From Massospora cicadina (taxonomy: Eukaryota; Entomophthoromycota; Entomophthoromycetes; Entomophthorales; Entomophthoraceae): a DNA stretch of 64,000 bases. The translations under genes and the position numbers were made by a program. The notes beneath the pieces were generated by a model. The model did not search any database and had not been told where the DNA came from. It saw only the letters and a list, made by a program, of their open reading frames with translations. Location: the NCBI GenBank assembly GCA_022478985.1, contig JAKSZP010017415.1, positions 1 through 64,000 of the forward strand, given 5' to 3'. Below are positions 10,321-22,256 of the stretch, in pieces. The number at the start of each line of letters is the position of its first letter. Position 1 is the stretch's first letter.

Positions 10321-10859
10321 TTTGCAGATTTATAACTTGAGGTCGGACAATCTTAAGTTATAGGACCCTAGCCAATGGCAGAGTCCGCCTATTGGTTCGC
10401 CTAGGCTTAGCACCACTTCTGAAAATTAAAAGCTCTCCCCCAGTGTTTAATTATGTTTCCGCAAGTCTAAATTTTCTCATTGGTCATCTGATTTATTATA
10501 AACTTCATTAATTCTAGTATTTTATATGCATTTATTTAGTTCTGTTTGACGATCTCCAAGAAGTCCTAATTAAACTAATGTGTGCAGTCCTTGCATGGGC
10601 CATTCTGTGCATCATCCTTATGGGTGGTGTTTTGTTCACCCTTTATTCAGTAGTGGGTTCCATAGCAGTGTTGTGGGCCCTTGCCCACCACCTCTACTGG
10701 AACTAGATCATTACTGACATGCTCCTTACAGGACTATCTTGTGGGGTGTGACTATATACCATTGCAACATTTGGAAACTTGTGGTATTCTGAGCATTACA
10801 TTTAGATGATGCACAGAAATTATGGCCTTTGGTTCATAACTCATGGGTGATGCAATAAT
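10321..10859. other. No recognisable feature
   Basis: AT-rich sequence without a convincing frame, LTR end or terminal repeat. It may be the eroded remainder of the LTR fragment that begins at 10020. Confidence 0.4.
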
Positions 10860-11640
10860 GTTGGTTTATAAGTACCCTTATTGAACAATTACAAGTCTGA
10901 TACTGCAATAAGAGTATTCTAGGTTTTTAATATGGATAACATTGGCCAAAAAACTCTGTCAATTCTTGATGGAAACCCACAAATTAGGTTAATACTAATG
11001 CTTTCACTCCTATGCTGAATCGCCCTATGGCTAATAGTAGGGCTACGCTTAACCTGCAGCAAACTTGGGTGGAGTTGTTCTGAGGGTCCTCTCACCCCCT
11101 TTCTAACCTAGTTCACCCACCTAAGCTGCAACCACCCCCGTTTATAGCCTTGATGGTTCTTACCAGGTGAAAATATTTTCCTAACCAATGATTGAGTTGC
11201 ATAATATCATTACCTCACAGATTTATCCTAACTGTAATTAACCATCCATTGGCCATAAAATCAAAGTAAGGAAAGTCTTGAGAGCTTTGATAGGCTAAAA
11301 CTTAATTTTTAAAATTAAGCTATTCTTAGCCTAATTTGAGTTTTTCGCCTCACTCACTTCAAGCCTCAATATGATTAAAACTAAGCATTAGGATATTAAG
11401 AGGGTTCGCTTCTTGACCCCCCAATCACTATTTTATACAAATTATAAAAAACCAAGCCTTTAATACAAATCGTTATTATTTTATTACATAATTAGTATAA
11501 AAGTCCCCTAAAAATACTATTACAGAAGTAGAGAGTGAAAATACTCATGCAAATAATGTTGAAATCCAGGGTGAAAGACACCAGTGAGCACCCAAATCCT
11601 CTAGATTCCAAAAACCCTATATAAAAATGAGAAATTGTTC
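10860..11640 (+). repeat. G3-type LTR, isolated copy
   Basis: Aligns with the G3 LTRs (27407-28085 and 33033-33797). Shared stretches include atcgccctatggctaatag, a ccacccccgtttatagcct promoter-like region, attaagagggttcgcttc, and accagtgagca near the end. No gag or pol of the family is visible next to it, so it is probably a solo LTR or the edge of a lost element. Confidence 0.75.
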
Positions 11641-12165
11641 ATTGATTATGTAGAATTCAAAAATTATTGTTAGCAGCAGCAACCCACATTAATACCAGAT
11701 TAAAGGTAATAATGTCTTGAATTTTCAGCAAGAAGGAAAAACTGTTGAGGTATACATACAGATGTTTCTGGATATCTTCCAGGAGGGAGAATTAGATAAA
11801 AAATGGGAGCATTTTACTTAAGACAAGGGTTAGGAGGCACATAGCAGTTTTATCAGACACCACCTCATCACGCTTCCATTAGAAAAGGATTGATATCACA
11901 TAGAGTCTAATAGTGGGCGTTGACAGACCAATAGAATTCTGTTTTCAAGAGAATTAAAAGAAGAAAAACCCCCAAACCATCATATCCTCATTGAAGTATG
12001 ATACACAGTCTTATCCAATATTAAGTGTGAACTAAATGTTAGAAAGAAGTGTTTTAAAAACCATAGCCTTGCCAGCCAGTGGGGCCTCACAGAAAATCTT
12101 ATAGTAAGAAGTACAAATACTGGGCGTTGAGAATTGCTCTAGTAAAGCCTTGACTTTAAAGTTAT
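11641..12165. other. No recognisable feature
   Basis: AT-rich, no frame above background. It ends where the tail of X copy 1 starts. Confidence 0.4.
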
Positions 12166-14935
12166 TCTTTTTATTTTAACTGAGACATCCTGACCAGAGG
12201 ATGGACATTAACAAGCTCTGAGGAGCAAAAATACTATGCTAGAATTCATTTGAACAGAAAGAGATGAATGGATTACTCATTCTGATTCAAAAAAATAAAA
12301 AAAAAAACTAAAATTAACTAACCAGGTTAGATGTGGTAAACCACTATGTGTCCATGGTGGGGGTGAGTCAGTGTCAGGAGGCTCATCTTTGAGTTTTAAT
12401 AGCCCCAAGGGGCTCCTAGTGCGGTCAACAATTGCAGGATGAAGGTTTGGAGTACTGCCCCACCACAATAGGGCTGCTCAAATCTAAGCACCACTTAAAA
12501 TGTGAGCCCTACCTCAATTGGGAGTATCTCATGCTATTACCCTAAACTGACATATGCCCGCCCTGTTTAATTACTGGGCAGCTCGTCTGCACCAGCCAGG
12601 ACAGGCAATAAGCCTCTCAACCCCTTTTGGGAAAAGACCTGATGACCACCAGGCAAGGCTCCTGAGGGGGAGAAGCTGAAGCCCTCCCCTTTGTCACCTG
12701 CTTTTTTAGCGGAGTTATGCTCTCCAGCCCCTTTTGTTCATGAAGCCTTGGAGTCCTTTCAGATCTGCCTTAATTTTCTTGCATGATCCTTTTTTTACCA
12801 GCCAGCTCATGCCTAGTGAACTAGCAGCTAGCCAAGCTTCAGGCCAACTCGGCAAATTGCAGCATTTATTGTAGGCAGGTGCACCAAAGCGCAGCCATTA
12901 AGTATTGCCACACTCTTGTCCTGGGGTCCGCACCTGTGCAATCTCAGCTCATGGGGAGGCCATTTGACAGGCGCTTTGGCCAACTCATACCCCCTTCTTG
13001 CCCGTTTTTTCCCCTCAGGGAGTGGTAGATACCCGCAAGGACAGGTCAGCACAGTCACCACTACCATCCCGCACTTTTTTCAGGACACTACAGGACCCAA
13101 CCAACGTTCCTCTCTGGGTTCTGGTGTTAGCTACTCACCCATGTTTCCACAGGCTTTTCTCAAGTTGCGCCATGTGGAGGCCCCAGCTTACCCTAAATAG
13201 TTCACCAGAAGGCTCATCTTCCTCCTCTGTGTTGGACAGTGTACGGCAGAGAACTGACAACATGGGTGCTGGTGAATCCTCAGAATGGGGGTCAAGGTAG
13301 TAAAGTGGCTCAGGAAGCTTAAATTTAGCTATGAGGAGGGTTGTGATATATTCAGAAATGGCTTTCTCAACCTCAAGGTGAACTTTGGGTAGAATGGTAA
13401 AGTTGGCGATGTTGTTGCTGGTAATGCAGGTCTTGGGAAAAATTTTGCGACCATTGAAACTTTTTGTACTGCCTTGTTGGCAACTTGTTGGAATCAGAGA
13501 ATTATTTTATGAATTTGTTCATGGGGGGAGGATAGGTGCGGGTACCCCCTTGGCCAAGACTGCAACTGATTTCGCTATGACCTTTTGGAGGGGTGACAAT
13601 CAGGGGAGGCAACAGCCTCTTTTGTGAGTTGGTGGTCACTTCAGAATTCATCACATCTGAGCGTAGAGCATAGCAGCGAGTTGAGAAATTGGGTCACATA
13701 TTCTGCGTTTAGGTACATCTCGAGGCCTGGGACTCAGTTGAGTTGGGGATGAGATTTCAGAATTCATCAACTTCCCCCTAAATAATCCCAGAGATTTTGG
13801 TTAAAGATGATAGGTTGATCAGCATATGAGTGGGCTGTATTGGGTGGCTAGTGGGTTTTTTTTGGATTTACTGTGGTCTAAGATGGCTCCTGATTAGTTG
13901 GAGTAGGAGTGGTGGTTTAGAATGTCAGTTTCTTACTGTTTGGATCCATAAAAGTTGCATCTATGACTTTGGGTGGAGGGGGGAAGGATTGTGCCTCATT
14001 CAAATAAGGTTTTGATGTCAGATATTGGAGAATCATGGGGGAATCGAGTGTGTGGGCTCCATCTTGGGCTATGGTGGGGCAGCACTGCTTTGAGTGATCC
14101 AGGTAAAAACAAGTGGGCAGATAATGCGCCCCTTATCTACTTTGGCCCAGAAAGGGTGATCAGGGGCAGAGGGGACAATGGTGCAAGGGGGAATCAAAAT
14201 GGACTTCATTTGATATTTGGTATATGGCTGCATAGGCGCGAGGGCCCACTAGTCAGTTAGATCCATTGGGAACCACAAATTGTAAAATGGGGTCAGTGCC
14301 ATATACTGAAAAACCCAGCTATTATTTATTTGTATAAAGTTTCTGGTTGGAGGTGGGTGAGGATCCTGAAAATTGAACTACAAGGGTGGTGTCATCAGGC
14401 AACTGGGTATGAGTGGTTGGGATGGGGGTTTCCTAGAATACCAGGGAAAGTTGGCTGCTATTGCAGCATCAGCTTCACATATGAATCTGATGCTGAAGAC
14501 CCCTTTTAGGGCAGAAGTTGACAAAGCCTGCAGGCTGCATAAGCTCCTGGGCTAATTTGATTATTTGTTTGTCATTGTAGGGGAACAAGTTGCCATATTC
14601 GACCCAGAGGCTAAGTCACATCTTGCTTCAGGGGAGCACAATGGGGCTACAAGATACTGTTTGAGAAAGTGTGAGGTGGAGGGCGAGATCCTTGTGGAGA
14701 TGTATTGACAAGAGGAATTGGGTGGCTGGTTGATCAAGTTTGAAAGCGTTTCCCCGCTGGGCGGAAGATGCTAGGGTTGTTTTGCCACTGCCCCATTTTG
14801 GAGTAGCGGGCGGTCAGACCAAGGACATTAGTGTATTGTTTTTTGTCATTTTCTGGAGTTGTTTATTTCTTCTTTAATTCTAAATTTTCTTGAATGTGTT
14901 ATTGAGCAGAAATCAAGCAGAGAAGTTTTGTAGTT
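12166..14935 (-). mobile_element. X copy 1: LINE-ended element with unrelated interior
   Basis: On the minus strand the 3' end reads aatgtccatcctctggtca followed by an A/T tail, matching the 3' ends of X copy 2 and of LINEs A-C. The 5' part (14830-14750) aligns with X copy 2 from its ATGTCC start codon onward (MS..., then a P/A-rich stretch with WGSG). A second open block on the minus strand (about 13500-13160) reads KVHLEVEKAISEYITTLLIA and LEKSLWKHG. No reverse transcriptase or endonuclease is present. A possible decayed duplication (ataact...aaatc) flanks it. The GC-rich short frames at 12828-13300 on either strand are not convincing. Confidence 0.6.
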
Positions 14936-15055
14936 ATGATTTAGTTATCACTATAATCAATGATTTTTAATTTTAACTTTTATCTGGGGAAGGCTGACCA
15001 GGTGACGGACACTTCTGATAAGTAAACAAACGAAACAAACGACGGCAAGAGAAGG

Positions 15056-15640
15056 TCACCCCAGAGAAGCAAACACTATCTCCTGTTGCCAGCGGGAGCT
15101 CCAAGAGAAGAAAGGGGGGTTACGTATGTAGGGGCCTACACCATTATTAAGCACATATGCAGGAAGGGGTCTGAAGAGACGAACCAAACCGGAAACCAGG
15201 ATGAGACCAACTGATGGCGATGGGATGGTAGGTACCCAAACATCCATGCTTAAAAGTGGTCCATGAAGTGTGACTAGAACCAGCGTACAGCTTCCTGGAG
15301 GGTGGGAAAAAGCCTGAAATATCATCCAGGATGACCATGTGGATAGTCCACATAGCGATTGCAACCACTAAGGCGTGGAGAAAAGTTAGTATAGGTGAAA
15401 TCGAGGACAAGGCAAAGAAGTCCTTAGACAAGCTGAAGGTCTGTGCCTGATCCTTGCGATAGAGATGCTGAACCTCATGCCAGATCGCTTTTGAGGGAGG
15501 GCACTCTTCCATGTTCTGGACCAAAATTTCATGCTGGCCACACATGACACAAGATGAGTGCACAGCGTTAGAGCGCTTGGCAGTAAGGTATACCCATTTC
15601 AAGTAGCACCACACATGGGAACGAATATGCAGCTGCAGAA
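15056..15640 (-). pseudogene. LINE A C-terminal region of ORF2
   Basis: The minus-strand frame begins WCYLKWVYLTAKRSNAVHSS and continues with CVMCGQHEILVQNMEECPP, a Cys-x2-Cys ... Cys pattern typical of the C-terminus of L1-type ORF2 proteins. Then comes LHALVVAIAMWTIHMVILD, also found in LINEs B, C and D. The frame is open for 155 codons. Confidence 0.8.
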
Positions 15641-15842
15641 GAGGGTGGTGGGATTACTTCCAAATGGCTTTCTGGGTATCAAGGGAGTAGGGGATGTCCA
15701 ACATGTCCAAGTAACCCTGGCTATGATAGGGGACCTCATGGGTATCACTCCGTTTAGAATGGGTTGTTCTTGTACTTCCTGGGTGAACTGAGGAGTAGGG
15801 TACCCCCTCTGGGCGGTGTGCCCACAGATGTTTATTCTCCAC

Positions 15843-17330
15843 TCAGCGCTCCGCATGGTGAGGAGAATTTTTTTGAAGTGGGGCGACATCCCATGTGGGC
15901 CCACACCAGAAGGGTGTGAGGCAAGGTAATTTGGAAGAGGTTGTGGGTGGGTAGGATTGCTGAGGCCCAAGGCGCGGGAGAAGTTGGAGCGGGCTGTGTG
16001 TGACCAGTGATGGGCTGAACTGTTGAGTTGGTGACTGCAGCGATCCAGGTGCAAAGTATTTTGGCGGCGTGGACCTTATAGTTGAGCAGCCCATGCCACC
16101 ACTATGGCGAGGGCCAAACATGACATCCAGGCGCACTGGAGGTGGGCGTCCTAACCAAAGCCACCCTTGCAGAAGGGAGTATAATGACTTGAAGAAACTA
16201 GGGTAAAAAGCGATGGCGTGGGCCCCAAACCAAACTTTAGAAAGGAGCACAGAGCTGGCTATAACTAACCTGCCTGTTAGGGAGGTCTGGCGGGCTTTGA
16301 GGGAAGCTATGCGTTTCATAACGCTGTCCAGGATATGATGCTCCTTCACCATTGAGGCGTACCCTCCCGCCTCCAGCCACACCCCCAAATGGCGGATAGG
16401 GCCAACGGTGGGACGTGGCACAAAGGGGAGCATAAGCGGGGTGGTGTGATGTGGGCAGGGCAAGAGATCCCGTGAACAAGTTGTTGAAGCAGGTAGAAAA
16501 CGAGGCGCTGGGGACCAGCGGGATGATACTGACCAAGGAGTACAATTTCAGTTATGGAGGCGTTAAGTGCAGCATTATTTACTATGGAGTAAATCTGGAT
16601 AGTAGCTTCAAGCGCACGTGCATCATGATTGTTAGAAACCCCAACCACACAATCATCAGAAATTGTTAACATTTAACTGGTGCTTGGCCTAGCATATGGA
16701 CACTGTAAGGATGGCATTTACATTTTGAAGAAGTGGGTTAAGGCTGAAGTTATACAAGCGTGGGATTAGAGGGTCCCATTGCCGTAGGCCCTTTGAGGGC
16801 GCACTACATCCGTGAGGAAGCCAGGGCCACGAACAGCCATTGTGGCAGATTCCATGAGCAACATCATCCAATTAATGAAACGATAGAGGAGGTGGAACTT
16901 GTGGAGGCAGGCTCTGAGGTAATCCCGTTCTCTATCATAGGACTTCTGCTGGTCTAAAAAAAAGTGCTCCAGAAGCCGTGGATTGGCAGACGTTGTCTAC
17001 GGTGTGTATGCTGTCCCAAATAGACCGTTTGGGAATGAAACCAAATTTTCTCAAGGGAAATGAAAGCAGAGGCAACTACCCCTAGATGGTTTGCCATGAT
17101 TTTAGTAAAAGGTTTTGTGTCTGTGTTAGTAAGTGAAATGGGGCGCCAGTTGTCCAGGTCCAGCTTAGCCCCTTTCTTGTATAACGTTATTGTGAAGGTC
17201 TCTTGTCCTCCAGGGAGAAGGCGCGTTTCCATAAGGCTTTGGTTCATTGAGGCAAGCAGCAAGGTGGAAAAATATTTGAACTATTTATTGTAGAACACAT
17301 AAGGAATTCCATCTGGACCTGGGCATTTCC
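15843..17330 (-). pseudogene. LINE A reverse transcriptase
   Basis: Minus-strand segments in order: SMNQSLMETRLLPGGQETFT and DNWRPISLTNTDTKPFTKIM (fingers), LRQWDPLIPRLYNFSLNPLL (usually R-Q-G-D-P-x-S-P), then, in another frame, the palm region where the F-A-D-D motif has decayed to I-S-D-D-C-V-V-G-V, and the thumb/connection part GPIRHLGVWLEAGGYASMV with TGRLVIASSVLLSKVWFGAHAIAF. Fragments lie in at least three frames. Confidence 0.85.
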
Positions 17331-17639
17331 TGTGCGGTGCACTGCAGATGGCAGACCAGAGTTTGTCCCAAGAAATCAAATTCAACTCTGGATATCAGGA
17401 AATGGTGTGGATATGTGCACTTTTCGAAAAAAATTGTCCACTTCATCCAGCTGAACTGGGTTGGAGCAATACAATTTAAAGTAATAATTTTTTACTTCAA
17501 TTGCCACTTCAGCCAGAATATCTGCGACAGAGTGGTCTGGCCTTCACACCTGTGTGCAGGCCAAGCTCTGGTGCAGTGCAAAGAATTTCTGAAAAAAGTA
17601 AGGTGAGCACGTGTCGCCTGCTGTTATAATCTTTGCTTT

Positions 17640-18955
17640 ATACTGAACACAAACCAATAATTGTGTTATATTACCAGTACATTAAGGCGAGCGGACACTT
17701 CCAACCACTTACAACCCCAAGCCGGGCTGTAGCCTGCCACTGGGACATTGATTTCCAGATGGTCCACCTCTGCCAGCATGTGCATAATGACTGCCAAGGC
17801 AGCCTGCGAGCAATTTGATGAGATGTGGCAATCCTGGAATAAGGTGTTCACTTTGAAGGTTGACCAGGTGGAAAGTGGGTCTACACATAATAGTGTGGTA
17901 AACTCTGGAGCTGAGATCTCAGTGTCTACCCACGAGGAAAACCTGGGCAACGTGATCTTGGTGGGGCGGAGTTTGTACCACTTCAGCGCATGTGCCACTG
18001 GATTAGACAAAGATTGAAACCAATACCATCGTGGTGGGATAAATTGAATTTCATCGTTGTAAAGTGGGAAACTTGGGATTGAGATTTCAACGGTGCAAGA
18101 ACAAGGTCAATGCGGGACAGAGACCTCATCTGGCCGTTGTGCACATAGGGCGAGACATGTTTAAAAGTAGCAGTGCATGATGTGGCTGAGTATCAAAAAA
18201 CCCCAAGGTGGCTTTGAGGACGTGAAGTTCTATGTGCCCTATGGGGGTGTAGGCGATGAGGGCCAGCAGTCGGTGTCTGGGTTGGTCCAGCAGTTCATGT
18301 CACCAACAACAAACAGGTATGGGGGTAGCGGTAGGGAATTGATGGCTGAGAAGAATTCCCAACAAGCTCGTGCACAGGTTGGGCATAAATGTCAATGACA
18401 GCCTGCACTTCGTCATCCCACAAAAAGTTACAACAAGGACATGGCCGTCGAGGTACAATGTTAAAAATAATTTTATAATTATGGGTCGCTCAAACAAGCA
18501 CCCCACAGTGCAGTGACCAAAGCGAAAGGGAAGGTAGGAGCATGGTTGCCCATGTGTCATCTGCACTGCGCAGATGGTGGGTTTCCTGAATGGCCAGGAT
18601 GTCCATGGGTAAATTATTTTTAAAAACTCAATTTCCTAGCCTGGGATGGCGAGGCATTGAGTCCAGTTATGTTCAACGTCCCTATAGTAAAGGCTCCCAC
18701 CATTGCACTTTAGGTGCAAGGGGAAGGGCACCTGTGCCCTTCAGCCTTCTCATTCTCAGCACATCGCTGTTTGGCAGTGTGGGTATTCTGTGCTATGGAG
18801 TATGGTTCAGTATGTGAAGCTTTAGCTGGGGGGTTTGCATTGGCTTTTGCCTTCTGATTTTTCCCCCCTGTGGGACGAATTTTTGGCGTTGTGTGCACCT
18901 GCAGTGCACCATCACATGAAGGTGGAATTTCAGCAGGAAAATAGTTGAGCGAATC
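17640..18955 (-). pseudogene. LINE A endonuclease and linker
   Basis: Aligns with LINE B 50046-51220. Recognisable pieces are a G-D-M-N-C-W segment near 18290 (the G-D-x-N motif of APE-type endonucleases), DIYAQPVHELVGN, and in the linker EVDHLEINVPVAGYSPAWGC (LINE B: ELAHLEFNIPATGYSSAWGW). The N-terminal catalytic Asn region is short and eroded. Confidence 0.7.
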
Positions 18956-18959
18956 AGTT

Positions 18960-20080
18960 TCAATTAGTGCTTGGTAGTATTAGTTGGGTGAAACCGACTC
19001 ACCCATCTGGTCTTCAGCTTGGGCGGCCCAATCTGATTGGTGGAAAGATTCACAAGCCACTTCTGCAGCAAATGACTCAATGTCCTCCTGGAGTTGGGCA
19101 GGTGGGATCATGGATACGGTCTTGTTTGACTCCTTGGCCTTCTTATGCTCCTGTGGGGACACAGGTTTCACAAGAATGTAGTAACCAAGCACACCCCACA
19201 GGAAGGCTACGTTGGTGTCTATTGCTGGTTCATAGTGGGCATCTGCACCACACATAGCTTTCAGGATTATTTCAGTTTGATTAATGCCCTCCTTGGTGGG
19301 GCAGGTATAGGCCTTGTGGCTGAAAGTGCAACATAAGGTGCAGAAGGTGGCGCGCTATCCACGGTGACCCTGAATGGGCGGGATTCTTTCCCATCAATTT
19401 TCACAAAAGCGGTGTGGGGGAATTGAGTCAAATCTTCCGCTACTCCTGCATATGGGGTGAGAACAGCAATTGCTTTGCAAATGTACTGTTCTGGCATGGG
19501 CGTAAAGTGCTGCATCAAAGGATTGGATTTCCCTGTACTCAGTGAGCCCAGCCTTCAGGTGGTGCTCCAGCACAGTGCGCTTAATTGTTGTAGGTAGGAA
19601 GTTGAAAGTAACGAAAATTTGGTTGGATTTAGTCCAGTGAGTGCGTTTGTGTCAACTACCCATTGAACATCCGGGAGGTCATCTACCACCCATACTTTTA
19701 CAGCTTCATCCGCTGCGCTTTTGTTTTCAAACCCAAGATCCAGCCAACTGTGAGGCATGGAGTGCAGTGAGACGTACACTGCGTTCAGGAAATGTGTGTG
19801 TACATCTCCCCAAAAATTTCTCCCAAAGTGCCATTTGTTGTATAACCAAGAAGACATGCATCCCATGTTCCACTGACAATAGTGGTTGGGAGTGCGGCGT
19901 GTTGATGAAATGGTTGCAGCGTGCTTACCAGGCCAAAATTTCTGGGGAAATGGTAACCACCAGTTTTTTAATATTAATTTTATCTATGCCGCCAGTTTTG
20001 CTTGGGCATTTACAAAACTTGGTTGATGTGGGGCCAGCACCTGTGCCCTTAACTTTGCTCGCCCAACTGCTACCCAACAT
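18960..20080 (-). pseudogene. LINE A ORF1
   Basis: The start codon at 20080 gives MLGSSWASKVKG, matching the LINE B start MSGSSWASKVRG. Further on come ISPEILAW, ALWEKF, LHSMPHSWLDLGFENKSAAD and VWVVDDLPDVQWVVDTNA. A CCHC-type knuckle and a region with SFAAEVACESFHQSDW follow. ORF1 proteins of this kind bind the element RNA. One in-frame stop comes soon after the conserved start, and several shifts follow. Confidence 0.75.
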
Positions 20081-20190
20081 TGGGTGCACACTAATCTCCT
20101 CGATGAGATTATCAAACTTACCTAGACTTGAATCGAATATGTTGCAAAAGTGTTTGCAACAAGAGAGAAAATCATACTATAATCAATGAT

Positions 20191-20354
20191 AATCTATATA
20201 TTATTCCTATTAACATTGGTTTATATTTGATATTTGATGGTTAGTCAGGATTAAGGCCCTAAATAATAAATATAATTTATTAAGCGACTTTAATTTTGGT
20301 GCTAACTCCTAAAATCACTAACTATCATATTTTCAAGCACTAAGCAATTTCCCA
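20191..20354. other. Short AT-rich flank
   Basis: Sequence between the LINE A target duplication and the start of the G3 LTR. No feature seen. Confidence 0.4.
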
Positions 20355-20528
20355 CATTAGTGATGGGTGTCAGTCAACTACAAGTTCAATATTGTACTAA
20401 GAGTGATTTGGGTTTCAATATAGATAACATCAGCCAAAACAGTATTTTCTTTCCAATTACTATCACTTTTAGTAATATGGTTCAATTCAAACAGCACAAT
20501 TTGATAATCAATACCAGTTGAGATAAGT

Positions 20529-21990
20529 ATGAATGTTAAAGTAAAGAGCTGGGAGAACGCAGTAAAGGGCAGCAGACCCAGACCTGCACTGCCCAAAGGT
20601 ACCAAGCGCACAGGTACACTAAAAATCTCAAAAAAAACCCAAGGTGGCGCCCCTACAGGTTTCGTTAATTTCTTGGTAAAATACTGCAGTTATATGGAAG
20701 TATCCCAATTGCAACCACTGTTATTAGTGGAACATGGAATATGAGTTTTCCTGGGCGTAGAAACACCGACAATATGGGAAAAGTTCAGCAAAGCCCAACA
20801 TAAATTTTTCCTGCATGAGGTGTATTTAACAACCCATACTATCTGCAGAGGTTGGGTAGACCTTGGGTTTGAAACTATGGAGGAAGTGAATGAAGCAGTG
20901 AAGGTCAGAATAGTACTTGACCTTCCCAATGGACAGCATTTGGTACTGACCAAATGCACCCATTGGACAGAATCAAAAACATTCTTATAATTTTCAATCA
21001 TCTTCCGACCACACTGGTGCACACAGTAGTTGAAAGACATCTCCAGGAAGGCTTGGAAGCCTATGGAGAAATCAAACATATTTGAGATGCAAAGATTCCA
21101 GCTGATCCATCTAGTACTAAAAAAAAGATTCCAGCTGATGCTGACCCTTAGTACCGGGAAGGCAATAGCAATTATTTCCCTGAACCAGGATTTAGTAGAG
21201 GATATTACAAAAACCCCTCACATAGCATCCTTCACCATTGATGGGAAAAATCCCAGCTGTTCCATGCAACAGTGGAAAGCGCACCCCCCATATGCAACCA
21301 CTGCTGGGCCTTTGGGCACAAGATTCACACTTGCCCTATAAAGGAAGGCCTGAGAGAAATGGAATTTTGTGAGGAGGAAATGGGAAAAGACGACTCAGAG
21401 TACGCCAAAATCATGGATACCACACAAGCTTTCAACTGGGGAGAACATAGCCAATATAAAAAATAGACCCTATTTCCCCAAAAAATTCGAAAAATAGCCA
21501 AACAAGCTTGCAAGCTAGCTGCAGCCAAGGCAAAGGCCTCAGCAGAATCAACCATATTGCCGGAGCAGATCCAGGAAGACATGGATGAATTTGAGTCAAT
21601 GAACCAATCAGATTCCACAAAAAAAAACACCCAATCTGACCAGATTGAATTTGGCAGAACCTGATTTGATAATAAATACAGCAAAACTGGGGTTCAGCGC
21701 ACCCCCTGAAATTGTGGAATTTAATCCAATTGGGAAGGAAAATCAACAATGGAATGCGCAAGAAAATAATGTGTCCAATAAAAGCACACAAGTGCACCAC
21801 AATAATATATTGAAACCAAGCAAAGCTAAGAGAGGAGCAAAAACTGCGGCGATGAAAGGGGCAGAATACACCCCAACTCCTACTCATAATTATGCTCTCC
21901 GCAGCAGAGGTGCAGTGGAGAGCAATGTGAGTGAGGGAGTAGGGCCGGGGGCCCTGCTAACTGCTCCTGAGGTGCATCAGGAGTCTCAGT
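20529..21990 (+). pseudogene. LINE C ORF1 with CCHC knuckle
   Basis: Starts MNVKVKSWENAVKGS. A middle block aligned to LINE B reads YGEIKH, then (without the tiny insert) MQRFQLMLTLSTGKAIAII. The zinc knuckle CNHCWAFGHKIHTC (21293-21334) fits C-x2-C-x4-H-x4-C exactly. Downstream comes an acidic region EEQIQEDMDEFESMNQSD-like and a frame at 21645-21992. Frames are broken by stops and by the insert at 21106. Confidence 0.8.
21106..21125 (+). mobile_element. Tiny retroposed insert 1 (about 20 bp)
   Basis: Sequence ccatctagtacta plus A residues, flanked by the 14-bp duplication agattccagctgat at 21092-21105 and 21126-21139. The homologous stretch of LINE B (49166 onward) lacks insert and duplication. 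Without the insert the LINE C frame reads MQRFQLMLTLSTGKA, in register with MQRFTLKPHLCTGKA of LINE B. Confidence 0.85.
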
Positions 21991-22256
21991 AGAGATAGGG
22001 ACGCTGAACATAGCAGGACTCAAGGCCTTATCATCCTGGGCCAAGAAGTTAAGTATCCTATAAAACCCACCTGTGGATATACTGGTGGTGCAGGAAACCC
22101 ACCGTCCACAGGAAGAGGAGGAGGCATGGTAAAACTGCTCCTCCTAACAATATCATTTTGGTCGCAACACTGTGTGGTGATAGTACATGTGAACCAAAAC
22201 TTTGAATTTATTAATAAAAATTCATTACTGGACAGCCACGTACTCGCTATAACTGT

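Larger units (their letters stand above)
14965..20175 (-). mobile_element. LINE A: near full-length L1-type LINE
   Basis: Flanked by the duplication actataatcaatgat at 14950-14964 and 20176-20190, which fixes both ends. The minus strand carries a 5' UTR, ORF1, endonuclease, reverse transcriptase and a C-terminal Cys/His region. The 3' end is tgtccgtcacctggtcag followed by an A/T-rich tail. Collinear with LINE B. All frames are broken by stops and shifts. Confidence 0.9.

Noticed and set aside
13300..14560. Gly/Trp-rich plus-strand frames as genes
   Set aside because: They lie antisense to family X, do not keep conserved residues and have no partner in X copy 2.
15599..16054. A separate 151-codon minus-strand gene between the LINE A segments
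   Set aside because: Shifted frame over the LINE A reverse transcriptase end and C-terminal region; the neighbouring frames carry the conserved residues.
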